54,503 nt of DNA from UBA995 sp035477115 (GCA_035477115.1 DATIKW010000016.1:1-54503), one strand, 5' to 3'; shown: positions 24,148 to 33,850, counted from the stretch's first letter. Program-made: numbers and translations. The notes: a model not told the origin generated them from the letters alone.

Positions 24148-25215
24148 TCAGCGCCTGAGGCAGGGCCAGCTCTCGGCATGCACGGCGACAGCTTCATCGA
24201 TGCGGCGGGCCGCCTCCGGGGAAGGACCGCCTCGCCGGGCCGGCCCACCGGGCACATCTCCCCGCTCCCTCCCGAGTCCGCCCATGGCGTCGAGGACGGC
24301 CAGCAGGCACCAGCCGAGGGCTTCCTCGTGGTAACCCCCTTCCAGCACGGCGATGAGCCTCCCGTCGGCGAACTCCCCGGCCAAGTCCCGCAGGCGCCCC
24401 GCGAGCTGGTGGTAGCCCGATGCCGTCAAGCACATGCTGCCCAGCGGGTCGGCGAAGTGGCCGTCGTGCCCCGAGGAGATGAGGACCAGTTGCGGGCGAT
24501 AAGCCCGGGCTATGGGCAGGAGGAGACGGTCGAAGGCGGCCAGGAAGTCCTCGTCCCCGGCGCCGGGAGGCAGCGGCAGATTGACGTTGTAGCCCTTGCC
24601 CTCGCCTTCGCCCGTGTCGGCGAGATCGCCGGTGCCTGGATACAGGGGGCTTTGGTGGACGGACAGGTACAAGACATCGCGGCGGCTGTAAAAGATCGCC
24701 TCGGTGCCGTTGCCATGATGAACGTCCCAGTCGACGATCAGCACTCGCTCAAGGTGATGTTCCTCGAGGGCATGGGCGGCGCCGATCGCCACGTTGTTGA
24801 GCAGGCAGAACCCGGTGCCGCGGCCGGGGAAGGCATGGTGTCCGGGAGGGCGGACCAGACAGAGGGAAGCGTGCGGGCCGGATTCAGAAAACGCTGCATC
24901 AACGGCCGCGAGGCACCCGCCGGCGGCCAGTCTTGCCACCTCATGGCTTTTGCTGGTGACCACGGTGTCCCAGTCGAGGTTGCCGCCGCCGCGCCCTGCC
25001 ATATCCTCCAGCCGGCGGACGTAGTCCTCATGGTGAATGCGGCGGAGTTCGCGCTCCGTGGCCGGACGGACGGGAATGAGTTCGGCCCGCTCCAGTACCC
25101 CTGAGCCGGCGAATCGTTCCAGGACAGCCCGCAGTCGGGCCGGGCTTTCCGGCCAGGCGTTGGGAGCGTGCCGCAGATAGGCGGGATCGGTCACCAGACC
25201 GACGCGGCCGGGCAT
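24148..25215 (-). CDS. histone deacetylase family (AcuC/HdaH-like) deacetylase
   Basis: 355 aa zinc hydrolase. Motifs: RPPGHHAFPGRGTGFCLLNN with the His pair, DWDVHHGNGTEAIF with zinc-binding Asp and His, SSGHDGH with another zinc-binding Asp, and LEGGY. Bacterial members deacetylate acetyl-lysine proteins, acetylpolyamines or small amides; the substrate here cannot be told. ATG 25215 (MPGRVGLVTD) overlaps the stop of the upstream MFS gene by one base and GAGGAGAG precedes it, so the two genes form an operon. Confidence 0.92.
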   Translation of the reverse strand: MPGRVGLVTDPAYLRHAPNAWPESPARLRAVLERFAGSGVLERAELIPVRPATERELRRIHHEDYVRRLEDMAGRGGGNLDWDTVVTSKSHEVARLAAGGCLAAVDAAFSESGPHASLCLVRPPGHHAFPGRGTGFCLLNNVAIGAAHALEEHHLERVLIVDWDVHHGNGTEAIFYSRRDVLYLSVHQSPLYPGTGDLADTGEGEGKGYNVNLPLPPGAGDEDFLAAFDRLLLPIARAYRPQLVLISSGHDGHFADPLGSMCLTASGYHQLAGRLRDLAGEFADGRLIAVLEGGYHEEALGWCLLAVLDAMGGLGRERGDVPGGPARRGGPSPEAARRIDEAVAVHAESWPCLRR

Positions 25216-26522
25216 CAATTCCCACTCTCCTCGAAGCTGGTGCATTCAGACAGCCGGGGCTCCTTGAGGGAGAGTCCCAGGCGGAGGCCCACAGCCAGCA
25301 GGCCGGAGGTGAGGACAAATACCAGGCGATAGCCGAAAACATCGACCAGATATCCGCCCACGATCGAGAGGAAGGTGGTCGGCCCGGCCAGGGTGCTGAG
25401 CATTCCGAGGTAGCTGGGCCGGCGGTCCGAGGGGACGGCCTCGAGTAAGTAGTTGGTGAAGCCGATCCAGGCCCCGGCGAAGGACAGCCCCAGTAGCAGG
25501 AAGATGGCTCCGAAGGTCAACGAGGACAGCCACACCGGGAACCCCAATCCCGCCAGTAAGGCCAGGACCGGCCCGGCCAGAGCTGCCAGTACCGACAGTA
25601 TGACCACCAGCCGATATCCCCGGCTATCGCCGATGCGGCCCCAGATGAGTCCCCCGACCACTGAGCCCGCCATCTGACAAGCCAGGAAGAGCCCGGTGAG
25701 GCCGGCACCGAGTCCGAGTTCATCCCGGGCGTATAGCACGAAGAAAGGCAAAGCCAGGTGCACGCCGCCCGCCAGCAGGCGGACGCGGGTCAGCCGGGCG
25801 AAGTCGGGGCTGGCCCGCCACAGCTCGGGCAACGTCTGACAGAACCCGGCGAACGAGCGCCGGGCGGCCGAACTCTCCTGTCCGACCGGCTCGCGTATGG
25901 CCAGGAAGGCGAGGTATGATCCGATGAAACCCAGGGCGGACAGGCCGAAGAGCAGCGAGAAGTTCGAGGGATAAGGGAGATGAGGGCTGGTCAGGATGCG
26001 GTGCACCAGGATGCCCGCCCCAAAGGACGCCAGCCCCCCCCAGAACTGAATCCGACCGTAAACGCGGCCGCGGCGTAGCGGATGGATCGCCTTGGCCATG
26101 ATGTCGGTCCAGGGCACGGCATTGACGCCCTCGCTCAGGGCGGCCAGCACATACAGGGCTACGAACCAGTTGAGGACCAGTCCGGGGGCATCCCCGGCCA
26201 GGAGGTAGATCAGGAAAGGGATGGCCAGTTGACAGGATCGGCCGAGCAGGGAGTTGAAGACCACCAAGCGCTTCTTGCGAGGCCATCGCTCGCTGAAATG
26301 GGCCACCACGATCTGGGGAAGCAGGAACCCGCCGGCCCGAAATCCGGTCAGGAAGCCTATCAGGACCTTGGGGGCGTCGAGTTGGGCCAAAAAAGCGGGG
26401 AGGACCGTTGCCGTATCGCCAAAGGAATTCCCCACCCACCAGGCCACACCGTCAGCGGTCAGGAAGGTGCTGTTATGGGGTTCGTCGCGCGCCGCTGGTT
26501 CGGGTGGGCGATTCTCGCTCAT
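25215..26522 (-). CDS. MFS transporter
   Basis: About 435 aa from ATG 26522 (MSENRPPEP), with 10-12 hydrophobic helices. WPRKKRLVVFNSLLGR after the second helix and GRIGDSRGYRLV in the second half resemble the MFS loop 2-3 and loop 8-9 motifs. Likely efflux or uptake of a small molecule; substrate unknown. The start lacks a strong ribosome binding site. Divergent from the peptidase gene at 26667 across about 145 bases. Confidence 0.85.
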   Translation of the reverse strand: MSENRPPEPAARDEPHNSTFLTADGVAWWVGNSFGDTATVLPAFLAQLDAPKVLIGFLTGFRAGGFLLPQIVVAHFSERWPRKKRLVVFNSLLGRSCQLAIPFLIYLLAGDAPGLVLNWFVALYVLAALSEGVNAVPWTDIMAKAIHPLRRGRVYGRIQFWGGLASFGAGILVHRILTSPHLPYPSNFSLLFGLSALGFIGSYLAFLAIREPVGQESSAARRSFAGFCQTLPELWRASPDFARLTRVRLLAGGVHLALPFFVLYARDELGLGAGLTGLFLACQMAGSVVGGLIWGRIGDSRGYRLVVILSVLAALAGPVLALLAGLGFPVWLSSLTFGAIFLLLGLSFAGAWIGFTNYLLEAVPSDRRPSYLGMLSTLAGPTTFLSIVGGYLVDVFGYRLVFVLTSGLLAVGLRLGLSLKEPRLSECTSFEESGN

Positions 26523-26666
26523 CAGCTGTAGCTCAACCGGCGGATAGGGACTCCTCCTCGACCGAGAAGCTGACTTCGCCCTGTCTGCTAGCTTTCCCTC
26601 CCCTCCCGTCATCCGGGGAGGACTTGACCGGGATCCGGGCGAAGGTTCCATACGGAGGCGGTCGCA

Positions 26667-28667
26667 TTGCTGCGGGCAATCATCGAGCAGTTACAGCCCG
26701 AGATATCGGGTCAGCGGGCTTTCGACCAGTTGACGGAGATCGTACGCCACCACCGTATTCAGGCTAGTCCGGGCTATCGGCGGGCGGCTGAGCACTGTCA
26801 TGAAGCTTTCCGGCGGGCCGGCCTCGCCGCCGATCTGGTTCGCCATCCGGCGGATCCGCAGGCCAGCTTCTGGGCATGGCGTTCCTTCCGGGAATGGGAA
26901 GCCCGGTCGGCCGAGTTGTGGTTGACTCAGCCCGCCGGTGAAGCGGGCAAGCTTGCCGATTTCGAGGAATGCGCAATATCCCTGATCCAGCGCAGCCACC
27001 CCACGCCGCCCGGGGGCCTGGAGGTCGAGTTGGCGGTAGTCGACGCCGCCGATCGCGTCGAGAGCTACGAAGGCCGCGATGTCGCCGGGAAACTCGTCCT
27101 CATCACCGGGCAGGCGGGCCTGGCCCGCTATCTCGCCGTGGAGCAGCGCCGGGCGCTGGGACTGATCGTGGATCAACTGCCCGAGTGGCCGCCGGTGCGC
27201 CGTCGGCCGGACCTGCCGGACGCCAGGGTCTATACTTCCTTCTGGGATGCGGGGGAGTGGTCCCGTCCCTGCTTCGGCTTCGTATTGTCGCCGCGGCAGG
27301 GCGACCGGCTGCGGCGGCTCGCCGGCCAGGGACCGGTCAGACTGCGGGCCCGGGTGGATTCGTCCTTCCGCACCGGTTCGCTGGAGAACGTGGAGGCGGT
27401 GCTGCCCGGCAGGAGCACGGAGGAGATCCTGCTGGTAGCTCATGCTTGCCATCCTCGCCCCTCGGCCAACGACAACGCCTCGGGGGTTGCGGCGCTGCTC
27501 GAGGCGGCCCGGGCCATGAACGTCGTCTTTCGCCGAGGTGACTTGTCCGCAGTGCGCCGGACCGTTCGCTTCCTGGTGGTGCCCGAACTGACCGGCACCT
27601 TCGCCTACCTTGCGTCGCGCGACGAACGTATCCCGCGAACCATCGCCGGGCTGAACCTGGACATGGTCGGACAGCGCCAGGAGCTGTGCGGCAGCACCCT
27701 ACAAGTGGAGCGTCCGCCCCGCGCCCTGCCCGGGTTCAGCGGCGACCTGGCCGGGGCCGTGCTCGACGACTTGGCTGATGAAGGAGCAAATTTCCTCGGC
27801 TCCTCCCGCTTCGCATTGTTCCGGCATGCCGTCACGTCCTTCTCCGGTGGCAGCGACCATGCCATCTTGAGCGATCCTCTGGTCGGCGTGTCGTGCCCCA
27901 TGGTGATCCAGTTCCCCGACCGCTACTATCACACCAGCGAGGATACCCCGGACAAGGTCGACCCGGCTATGCTGGCGCGGGTAGCCTTACTTGCCGCTAC
28001 CTATGCCTGCGCGCTGGCCACGGCCGGAGCACCGGAGGCCAGGTGGTTGGCCCGGCGGATGGTCTCCGAATTCGGCCGCGAACTCCAGGCGGCCCCGCGC
28101 GCCGCCTTGGGGCGGCTCCTCCACGCCGGCGGCGAGGGCGCCGCCGCAGAGCTTGCGGCTGAAGCGGACTTTGCGCGCCGCCGGGCAGCTTTCCTTGAGG
28201 AGCGCAAGACGGCGGATCTGGCGACTTTGGCTCGACTCGCCGGCCCGGCCGAGCGTCCAGCCCTGCAGCAATACCTCCAGCGCGAGGGCCAAGAAGTCAA
28301 GCGGCAGACCCAGCATCACTGCCGGCAACTACAAGATCTGACCGGATCGAAAGTGCGTTCGCTGACGACCGACCGTCCGGGTCGGGACTCACCTGCTCTG
28401 GTCCCGCGGCGCCGCTGGCGGGGTCCAATCTCGGTGAGTCAGCACTTCGGGCGGCTTGCTCCGGAGGAACGACTGCGTTGGCTGGCCTTTGAGCGGGACC
28501 ACCGGCAGCTCGAGCTATATCGGAACCTGGCCCTGTACTGGACCGATGGTACGCGAACCCTGGGGGAAATCGCCGACCTGGTGGAACTCGAGACGGGGAA
28601 CCGGCCAATCGATTACCTGGCACAGTCCATGGAACTCCTGGCCAAGCTGAATCTGATAGACCTCTAG
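26667..28667 (+). CDS. M28-like metallopeptidase with extra C-terminal domain
   Basis: 666 aa. Residues about 250-440 have the M28/aminopeptidase-like zinc pattern: HACHP, NDNASG, VPELTG, LNLDMVGQ and YYHTSEDTPDK. A PA-like insertion lies before it (about 100-230; VAGKLVLITGQAG). The last 150 residues are helical and end in a winged-helix-like stretch (TRTLGEIADLVELETGNRPI). No signal peptide, so probably cytosolic. TTG 26667 follows ACGGAGGCGG. Resembles DUF4910-type putative aminopeptidases; substrate unknown. Its stop overlaps the convergent MATE gene by four bases. Confidence 0.8.
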   Translation: MLRAIIEQLQPEISGQRAFDQLTEIVRHHRIQASPGYRRAAEHCHEAFRRAGLAADLVRHPADPQASFWAWRSFREWEARSAELWLTQPAGEAGKLADFEECAISLIQRSHPTPPGGLEVELAVVDAADRVESYEGRDVAGKLVLITGQAGLARYLAVEQRRALGLIVDQLPEWPPVRRRPDLPDARVYTSFWDAGEWSRPCFGFVLSPRQGDRLRRLAGQGPVRLRARVDSSFRTGSLENVEAVLPGRSTEEILLVAHACHPRPSANDNASGVAALLEAARAMNVVFRRGDLSAVRRTVRFLVVPELTGTFAYLASRDERIPRTIAGLNLDMVGQRQELCGSTLQVERPPRALPGFSGDLAGAVLDDLADEGANFLGSSRFALFRHAVTSFSGGSDHAILSDPLVGVSCPMVIQFPDRYYHTSEDTPDKVDPAMLARVALLAATYACALATAGAPEARWLARRMVSEFGRELQAAPRAALGRLLHAGGEGAAAELAAEADFARRRAAFLEERKTADLATLARLAGPAERPALQQYLQREGQEVKRQTQHHCRQLQDLTGSKVRSLTTDRPGRDSPALVPRRRWRGPISVSQHFGRLAPEERLRWLAFERDHRQLELYRNLALYWTDGTRTLGEIADLVELETGNRPIDYLAQSMELLAKLNLIDL

Positions 28668-30040
28668 ATGGCCAGGTGCTTCCATCGCCCCGCGCGGAAC
28701 CGTAGGGTGAGCAAGATGGCCCGTACCGTGTGATCGGCGGCCATAGCCATCCACGCCCCTGCGAGACCGAGCCCTGCCACCACGGCGAGCAGGTAACCGA
28801 GTAGCACTCTCACTCCCCATATGCCGGTGGCGGTCGTCAGCAACGGCCACCGCGTGTCGCCCGCTCCCCGCAGCGAACCGGCCATGATGAAGTTGACGGC
28901 CATGAAGGGCTGAGTCACGGCCATGATGCGGAGGGCCTGGGTGCCCATGGCGACGACCTCGGGGTCGCGAGTGTAGAGGCGCACGATCGCCTCGCCGAAG
29001 AACAGCAGGCCGATGCCGATGGCTGCCAGGACGAATACCCCGATCCGGCGCGTCTCGTAGGCTGCCTTCTCCGACCAGTCGGTCCGGTTGGCCCCGATGC
29101 CCTGCCCCACCAGCGTCGCCGCCGCCATGCCGAAGCCGAAGGAAGGCATGAATGCCAGCCACTCGACCGACAGGGCTATCTGATGGGCGGCGAGCACGGC
29201 GGTGCCCAGTCCGGCCACCAGTCGCACGAAGACCACTTGCCCGGTCCGCATCACCAGTTGTTCGAGCGCGGCCGGGACTCCCACGCGGAGGATCCGGCGC
29301 AATAGGTCCCGCTGCGGCCGGTAGCTCGCGCGAAGCGAGAGGTGGATCCGACGGCTGCCCGATATGAGGAAGGCCAGAAGGAGCAGGCCGGCGACCCCGC
29401 GCGCCCCTGCGGTGGCCAACGCAGCGCCCGTGACGCCCATGGCAGGGAAACCGAGGTGACCGAAGATCAGGACGTAGTTGCCGGCCACGTTGATGAGATT
29501 GGTTATGGCGTTGACCACCATGGGGGTCCGCGTATCCCCGGAACCCCGCAAGACTGCTCCCAGGACGAAGGTCAAGGTCACGACGGGCATCGATAGCATG
29601 ATGATGCGGAAGTACGAGGCGGCGAGGCCTTCTACTGCCAGTTCGGCGCCCATGAGCCGGGGAACGGCCGGCGATGCCGCCCACCCCAGCCCGCCGACCA
29701 GCAGGCCGAACACCAGCGTGGCGGCCGCCGCCTGACGGGCGATGGCGTTGGCCGAGGCGCCGTCGCCGCTGCCCACCGCCCGGGCGACCAGCGCCGTGCC
29801 GCCGGAAGCGAGCGCTTGAAAGAGCCCGAGCAGGAGGAACATGGGTTGGGTGGAGAGGCCGACCGCGGCGATGGCAGCCGGACCGAGTTGGCCCACCATG
29901 ATCATGTCGACCATGTGGGTCAAGGTCATGAGCAGCATCTCGGCCATCGCCGGCCAGGCCAGCCGATTCACCTGCTGGCGTACGGGCAAGGCGGTGATAC
30001 TGGGAGTAGCAACGGCGGTGCTGCCGGAGGGATTAGTCAC
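28664..30040 (-). CDS. MATE family efflux transporter
   Basis: About 458 aa, twelve predicted helices in two homologous halves; LAWPAMAEMLLMTLTHMVDM opens the first and VGVPAALEQLVMRTGQ the second, and each half has an LRGxGDTR loop. Cation-coupled export of drugs or metabolites. GTG 30040 follows AGGAG and overlaps the MarR stop by eight bases, so the regulator and pump form an operon and the MarR protein probably controls it. Confidence 0.93.
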   Translation of the reverse strand: MTNPSGSTAVATPSITALPVRQQVNRLAWPAMAEMLLMTLTHMVDMIMVGQLGPAAIAAVGLSTQPMFLLLGLFQALASGGTALVARAVGSGDGASANAIARQAAAATLVFGLLVGGLGWAASPAVPRLMGAELAVEGLAASYFRIIMLSMPVVTLTFVLGAVLRGSGDTRTPMVVNAITNLINVAGNYVLIFGHLGFPAMGVTGAALATAGARGVAGLLLLAFLISGSRRIHLSLRASYRPQRDLLRRILRVGVPAALEQLVMRTGQVVFVRLVAGLGTAVLAAHQIALSVEWLAFMPSFGFGMAAATLVGQGIGANRTDWSEKAAYETRRIGVFVLAAIGIGLLFFGEAIVRLYTRDPEVVAMGTQALRIMAVTQPFMAVNFIMAGSLRGAGDTRWPLLTTATGIWGVRVLLGYLLAVVAGLGLAGAWMAMAADHTVRAILLTLRFRAGRWKHLAI

Positions 30041-30497
30041 CCGTACCGCTCCTGGCAGCATCGGCTCGACTGCGAAGCAAGGCGCCCAGCTGCCGCAACG
30101 ACGTGAGCAGGCATTCCTGGTCGGCTTCCGCCATGCCCTCCAGGAGGGAGTCGAGCCAATCCCCCCGGACCCTCCGCACCTCCTGGACCACGCGCAGGCC
30201 TGCCTGCGTCAGGCGGATGCGGATCACCCGGCGGTCGGCCGCGCAACGATCGCGAACTACATAGCCGGCCGTTTCGATGCGATCTACCAGATCGGTGACC
30301 GTGCTGGCCGCCAGCAACAGCTTGTCGCAAAGGTCGCCCATCGTGAGGCCGTCCTGGCGGCTCAGGAAGACGAGCGCGTGGTACTGCAGAGGCGTGATCT
30401 CCATACCGGCCAGCACCGTGCGGCTCATGGCCCGGAACTCGGCCGAGAGGTCCCGGAGCAGACTATCCAGTTCGTGTCCTCGGCCGGGTTCGACCAT
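30033..30497 (-). CDS. MarR-family transcriptional regulator
   Basis: About 154 aa. The winged-helix core is ITPLQYHALVFLSRQDGLTMGDL then LLLAASTVTDLVDRIETAGYV and the wing RDRCAADRRVIRIRLTQAG. Likely a repressor of the downstream overlapping MATE gene, released by a small ligand. ATG 30497 is chosen because GGGGGACGG precedes it; ATG 30512 in the same frame has no ribosome binding site. Confidence 0.9.
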   Translation of the reverse strand: MVEPGRGHELDSLLRDLSAEFRAMSRTVLAGMEITPLQYHALVFLSRQDGLTMGDLCDKLLLAASTVTDLVDRIETAGYVVRDRCAADRRVIRIRLTQAGLRVVQEVRRVRGDWLDSLLEGMAEADQECLLTSLRQLGALLRSRADAARSGTGD

Positions 30498-30554
30498 CCA
30501 CCCGTCCCCCATTTTGTTCGTCAGGCTAGTATTTCTACAGGCAAAGTGACTGTA

Positions 30555-31352
30555 TCATGGCCTGGTTTCCCGGTCAAGGTGGCCAAACAGGAGGGACTGA
30601 AGGTCGCGGGCGTTGGTCGCCGCCTGTCCGGCATGGCAGTTGTTGAAGATGGCGTAGGTCTCCGATGTCTGCCCCTCAAGGTCGCGAAGCTTGGGAATCC
30701 ATTCCTCGAGTTCATCCGTGCGGTACAGATAATCGTAGCGCTCCCAGGCGTGGTCGTGTTTCCACCAGCGGGCGGCATTTCGGCCATGGAAACGCAGATA
30801 GCCCAAATCGGAGGTGGCGGCGGCCACTCGGGGGAGCAAACCGCGCAACGGAGGTTCGTCGACGCAACAGAAACCCAGGCCCAACTCCCGCAGATACCGG
30901 AAAGTGTCGGGAGTCACCCAGGAGACGTGCCGGAACTCCACCACCACCGGCACATCCGGCAGCCCTTCCCGAACCCGCAGCAGGTAATCGCGGTTGGCGG
31001 GCGAGGCGGAGAACTTCCACGGGAACTGGGCGAGCACGCAACCGAGTTTGCCCTGGTCGATCAGGGGCTGTAAGGCATCGCGGTATTGCCGGAACAGCTC
31101 CGGCGCCTCCTCGGTGACCTCATGCGTCAATCCCCGGAAGGTCTTGATCAGGAAGCGGAAGCCCTCGGGCGTCTTGTGACCCATGGCGGCAAGCGTGCGC
31201 GCCGTTGGCATCTTGTAGTACGTGTAGTCGATCTCGACTACGGGGAAATGGCGCGCGTAGTAGATCAGCCGGTCGCGCGCCGCCAGACCCTCGGGGTAGA
31301 AGACGCCGCCCCAGTCCTCATAGCTGAATCCCGCCGTGCCGACCAGGATCAT
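30555..31352 (-). CDS. DUF72 (YecE) family protein
   Basis: 265 aa, TIM-barrel-like DUF72. Hallmarks: MILVGTAGFSYEDWGGVFYP at the N-terminus, VEIDYTYYKMP, FRFLIKTFRGLTHE, AQFPWKF, VVVEFRHVSW, LRFHGRN and YAIFNNCHAGQAATNA. Function is unknown though the family is very common. AGGAGG stands nine bases before ATG 31352. Divergent from the ZIP transporter gene. Confidence 0.93.
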   Translation of the reverse strand: MILVGTAGFSYEDWGGVFYPEGLAARDRLIYYARHFPVVEIDYTYYKMPTARTLAAMGHKTPEGFRFLIKTFRGLTHEVTEEAPELFRQYRDALQPLIDQGKLGCVLAQFPWKFSASPANRDYLLRVREGLPDVPVVVEFRHVSWVTPDTFRYLRELGLGFCCVDEPPLRGLLPRVAAATSDLGYLRFHGRNAARWWKHDHAWERYDYLYRTDELEEWIPKLRDLEGQTSETYAIFNNCHAGQAATNARDLQSLLFGHLDRETRP

Positions 31353-31392
31353 CGCCGGGCCCTCCTGTGCGCTCGGGGTCTAGATGCATCAA

Positions 31393-31416
31393 TGGCAACA
31401 TAATGGTATAATGCCA
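31393..31416 (+). promoter_or_regulatory. extended -10 promoter inside an inverted repeat
   Basis: TGGTATAAT (TATAAT at 31407-31412) lies between TGGCA (31393-31397) and TGCCA (31412-31416), so a dimeric repressor could cover the -10. It is about 24 bases before the ZIP transporter start. A metal-sensing regulator would fit, but that is a guess. Confidence 0.45.
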
Positions 31417-31435
31417 ACATGAGGAGGGATGAGCG

Positions 31436-32167
31436 ATGATGGACCACGCAGTGGTGGTCAGCTTGTTCGTCGGCGCTTCTATAGGCTTGGGCGGAGCCCT
31501 GAGCAGTCTGGTACGGGATCGACAAGCGGCAGCCGTTGCCGGCGTGCTTGGCTTTTCGGCGGGCGCGGTGATGGGCATCCATGCTCTCAAGGCTTGGCCG
31601 GTGGCGATTGGCGCGGCGGGCGGCATCTGGTCGGCCGTGGGCTTCGCGGCCGGAATCGGCATCATGATCCTGCTTCACCGGGTACTGGTCCACCGGCGCC
31701 CCCCCTCGCAGGCCAACACCGTGCAGCAACGCTGGCTGAACGCCGGGTTGTTGGCCCTATCCGGCATAGCCCTTCACAACATCATGGACGGCCTCGGCAT
31801 TGGGGCCGGGTTTGCCCACGAAGCCAAGCTCGGCTGGTTGATGGCGGCGGCGGTGCTGCTACATAACCTGCCGGTTGGGGTGCTGATCGGGGTGCCCTTG
31901 TGCCTCGCCGAGGTGTCCACCAAGCGCATCGTAGGCTACACCCTGCTCGCGGGTCTCTTTACGCCGCTGGGGGCCGGCCTGGGGATGGTCGCCGGCCTGG
32001 GGTCTCCTCTAGGCATGGCCCTCGGTCTGGTCCTGGCATCCGGCAGCCTCTTCTACGTCATCGGCCGGGAACTCCTGCCCATGGCCCTGGCGAAAGACCG
32101 CATGGCCACGGCGGCGGGGATCGTCGTGGGTTTGATCGCCGCCGCCGTCCTGGAAGCATGGCTATGA
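31436..32167 (+). CDS. ZIP family metal transporter
   Basis: 243 aa with eight predicted helices. The metal-binding helices have HNIMDG and HNLPVG (usually HNxPEG; here Val replaces Glu). ZIP proteins move Zn, Fe or Mn into the cytosol. GAGGAGGG precedes ATG 31436; ATG 31439 is also possible. It may be controlled through the inverted repeat over its promoter. Confidence 0.88.
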   Translation: MMDHAVVVSLFVGASIGLGGALSSLVRDRQAAAVAGVLGFSAGAVMGIHALKAWPVAIGAAGGIWSAVGFAAGIGIMILLHRVLVHRRPPSQANTVQQRWLNAGLLALSGIALHNIMDGLGIGAGFAHEAKLGWLMAAAVLLHNLPVGVLIGVPLCLAEVSTKRIVGYTLLAGLFTPLGAGLGMVAGLGSPLGMALGLVLASGSLFYVIGRELLPMALAKDRMATAAGIVVGLIAAAVLEAWL

Positions 32168-32180
32168 GCCAGCAAGCAGT

Positions 32181-32759
32181 TCACTGAAGGTCGGAGCGCG
32201 GGTAGCGGACGATACCTCCCTCGGGGAACCAGTGCCGGACCTCGTGCTCCACTTCCTCGGGCGTGCTGGAAGCATGGATGAGGTTGCGGATGGCGCGCTG
32301 CTCGGCGTTGGCCAGGAGGGGCGACTCGGTGGAATAGGTGCCGCGGATGGTGCCCGGCTCGGCGTAGAGGGGCAGGGTGTGCCCGCAGAGCTTGCGGACG
32401 GCCTCGATGGCGTGAGGCCCCTCCACTACCGCGGCCACGACCGGACCGGAAGACAGGTAATCGATATTCCAGCCCTTGACCATCTCTCCGATCCGCATCG
32501 GATCGGCCGTCCCCACCTGCTGCACCGGATCGAGGCCTTGGTCGCGGTAGCTTTTCAGCGTCTTCTCCCCCATGCCCCGGATCCACTCGGCCGTGTTCGG
32601 GTAGTGCTCCTCGACGAACGCGCGATCGGCGTGGACCATCTTCAACGCGACCAGCTTCAGGCCCGCCGACTCGATGCGGGCCAGGATGGCGGAGGCAAGT
32701 CCCCGGCGGACCCCATCGGGTTTGATCAGCACCAGGGTTCGCTGGTTGAGCGGCAGCAT
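32181..32759 (-). CDS. ndk: nucleoside-diphosphate kinase, long form
   Basis: 192 aa, compared with about 135-150 for the usual enzyme. Swaps gamma-phosphates among NTPs via a phospho-His in RNLIHASST. N-terminal RTLVLIKPDGVRRGL is canonical. The extra residues sit in the middle (about 60-100, MGEKTLKSYRDQGLDPVQQV onward) as in longer NDK variants, plus a C-terminal tail. ATG 32759 overlaps the stop of the upstream M42 peptidase by one base. Confidence 0.92.
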   Translation of the reverse strand: MLPLNQRTLVLIKPDGVRRGLASAILARIESAGLKLVALKMVHADRAFVEEHYPNTAEWIRGMGEKTLKSYRDQGLDPVQQVGTADPMRIGEMVKGWNIDYLSSGPVVAAVVEGPHAIEAVRKLCGHTLPLYAEPGTIRGTYSTESPLLANAEQRAIRNLIHASSTPEEVEHEVRHWFPEGGIVRYPRSDLQ

Positions 32760-33850
32760 CAGCCCGCCCCCCAGGCCGTGAGCCGTTCGGTCGTCGCCTG
32801 GTCCAGGCGGCGGATGACCGCCGTGAGGAGGCGCACGGCATTATCGTAGTCATCGAGATGGATGATGCCCGTGTGGCTATGGATGTAGCGGCAAGGGACG
32901 CCGATCACCAGGCTGGGTACGCCCCCGGCATAGACGTGGATGGCGCCCGCGTCGGTCCCGCCGCCCGAGACCATCCCGAACTGGTAGGGTATGCTTTCGG
33001 CTTCGGCTGTATCCACCACCAGGTCCCGCAGCCGCCGGTTGGGGATCATCGAGCCATCGTACACCAGGATGCTGGGCCCCTTGCCCAGTTTCTCGGCGGC
33101 CTCTTCCGGCTTGACGCCGGGGGTGTCGCCGGCGATGGCCACCTCCAGCGCGAAAGCGACGTCCGGCTTGACCACATCGACGGACGTCCTCGCTCCCCGC
33201 AGGCCGACCTCTTCCTGTACCGTGCCCACCCCATATACGGTGTTAGGATGGCCAAGACTCCTGAGTTGCCGCAACGTGTCAACCACCAGGGCGCAGCCGA
33301 CCCGGTCATCCCAAGCCTTGGCCATGGCGAGCCGGGGATTGGCCATGAGTTGGAAACGGCTGTCGGGGACGATGGGATCGCCGGGACGAATCCCCAGGGT
33401 ATCCCGAGCTTCCGCTTCGCTGGAGGCGCCCACGTCGATGTACATGTCCTTCTTCTCGACCATCTTCTTGCGGTCATCCGGGGGCAGGATGTGCGGAGGA
33501 CGGGAACCGATGATACCCGGCACATCGCCCTTCCGCGTCTTGACGACGACGCGCTGCGCCAGAAGAACCTGGTCCCACCACCCGCCGAGTTGCTGGAACT
33601 TCAGGAAGCCCTCAGCGGTGACGTGGGATACGAGGAACCCGATCTCATCCATGTGACCGGCGAGCATCACCCGGGGTCGCTCGGAGGCCCCCTGCAGGCG
33701 TCCAACCAGGCTTCCCAGGCGGTCGGAGATGATCTCCGCCGTCCCCGACAGCTCTTCCCGCATGACCTCCCACACCGCTTCTTCAGCGCCGGGGACGCCG
33801 GGGGCATCGGTGAGGCGTTTGAGCAACTCCACGCGATCTTGGCCCTTCAC
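32759..33850 (-). CDS. M42 family metallopeptidase
   Basis: 363 aa cytosolic aminopeptidase, forming dodecameric tetrahedral particles in known members. Metal ligands and catalytic residues: AGHMDEIGF, KAWDDRVGCAL, VQEEVGLRG, FALEVAIAGD and YIHSHTGI. GTG 33850 is the start, with GGAGGTGG eight bases upstream. It degrades peptides, and is coupled to ndk downstream. Confidence 0.93.
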   Translation of the reverse strand: MKGQDRVELLKRLTDAPGVPGAEEAVWEVMREELSGTAEIISDRLGSLVGRLQGASERPRVMLAGHMDEIGFLVSHVTAEGFLKFQQLGGWWDQVLLAQRVVVKTRKGDVPGIIGSRPPHILPPDDRKKMVEKKDMYIDVGASSEAEARDTLGIRPGDPIVPDSRFQLMANPRLAMAKAWDDRVGCALVVDTLRQLRSLGHPNTVYGVGTVQEEVGLRGARTSVDVVKPDVAFALEVAIAGDTPGVKPEEAAEKLGKGPSILVYDGSMIPNRRLRDLVVDTAEAESIPYQFGMVSGGGTDAGAIHVYAGGVPSLVIGVPCRYIHSHTGIIHLDDYDNAVRLLTAVIRRLDQATTERLTAWGAG

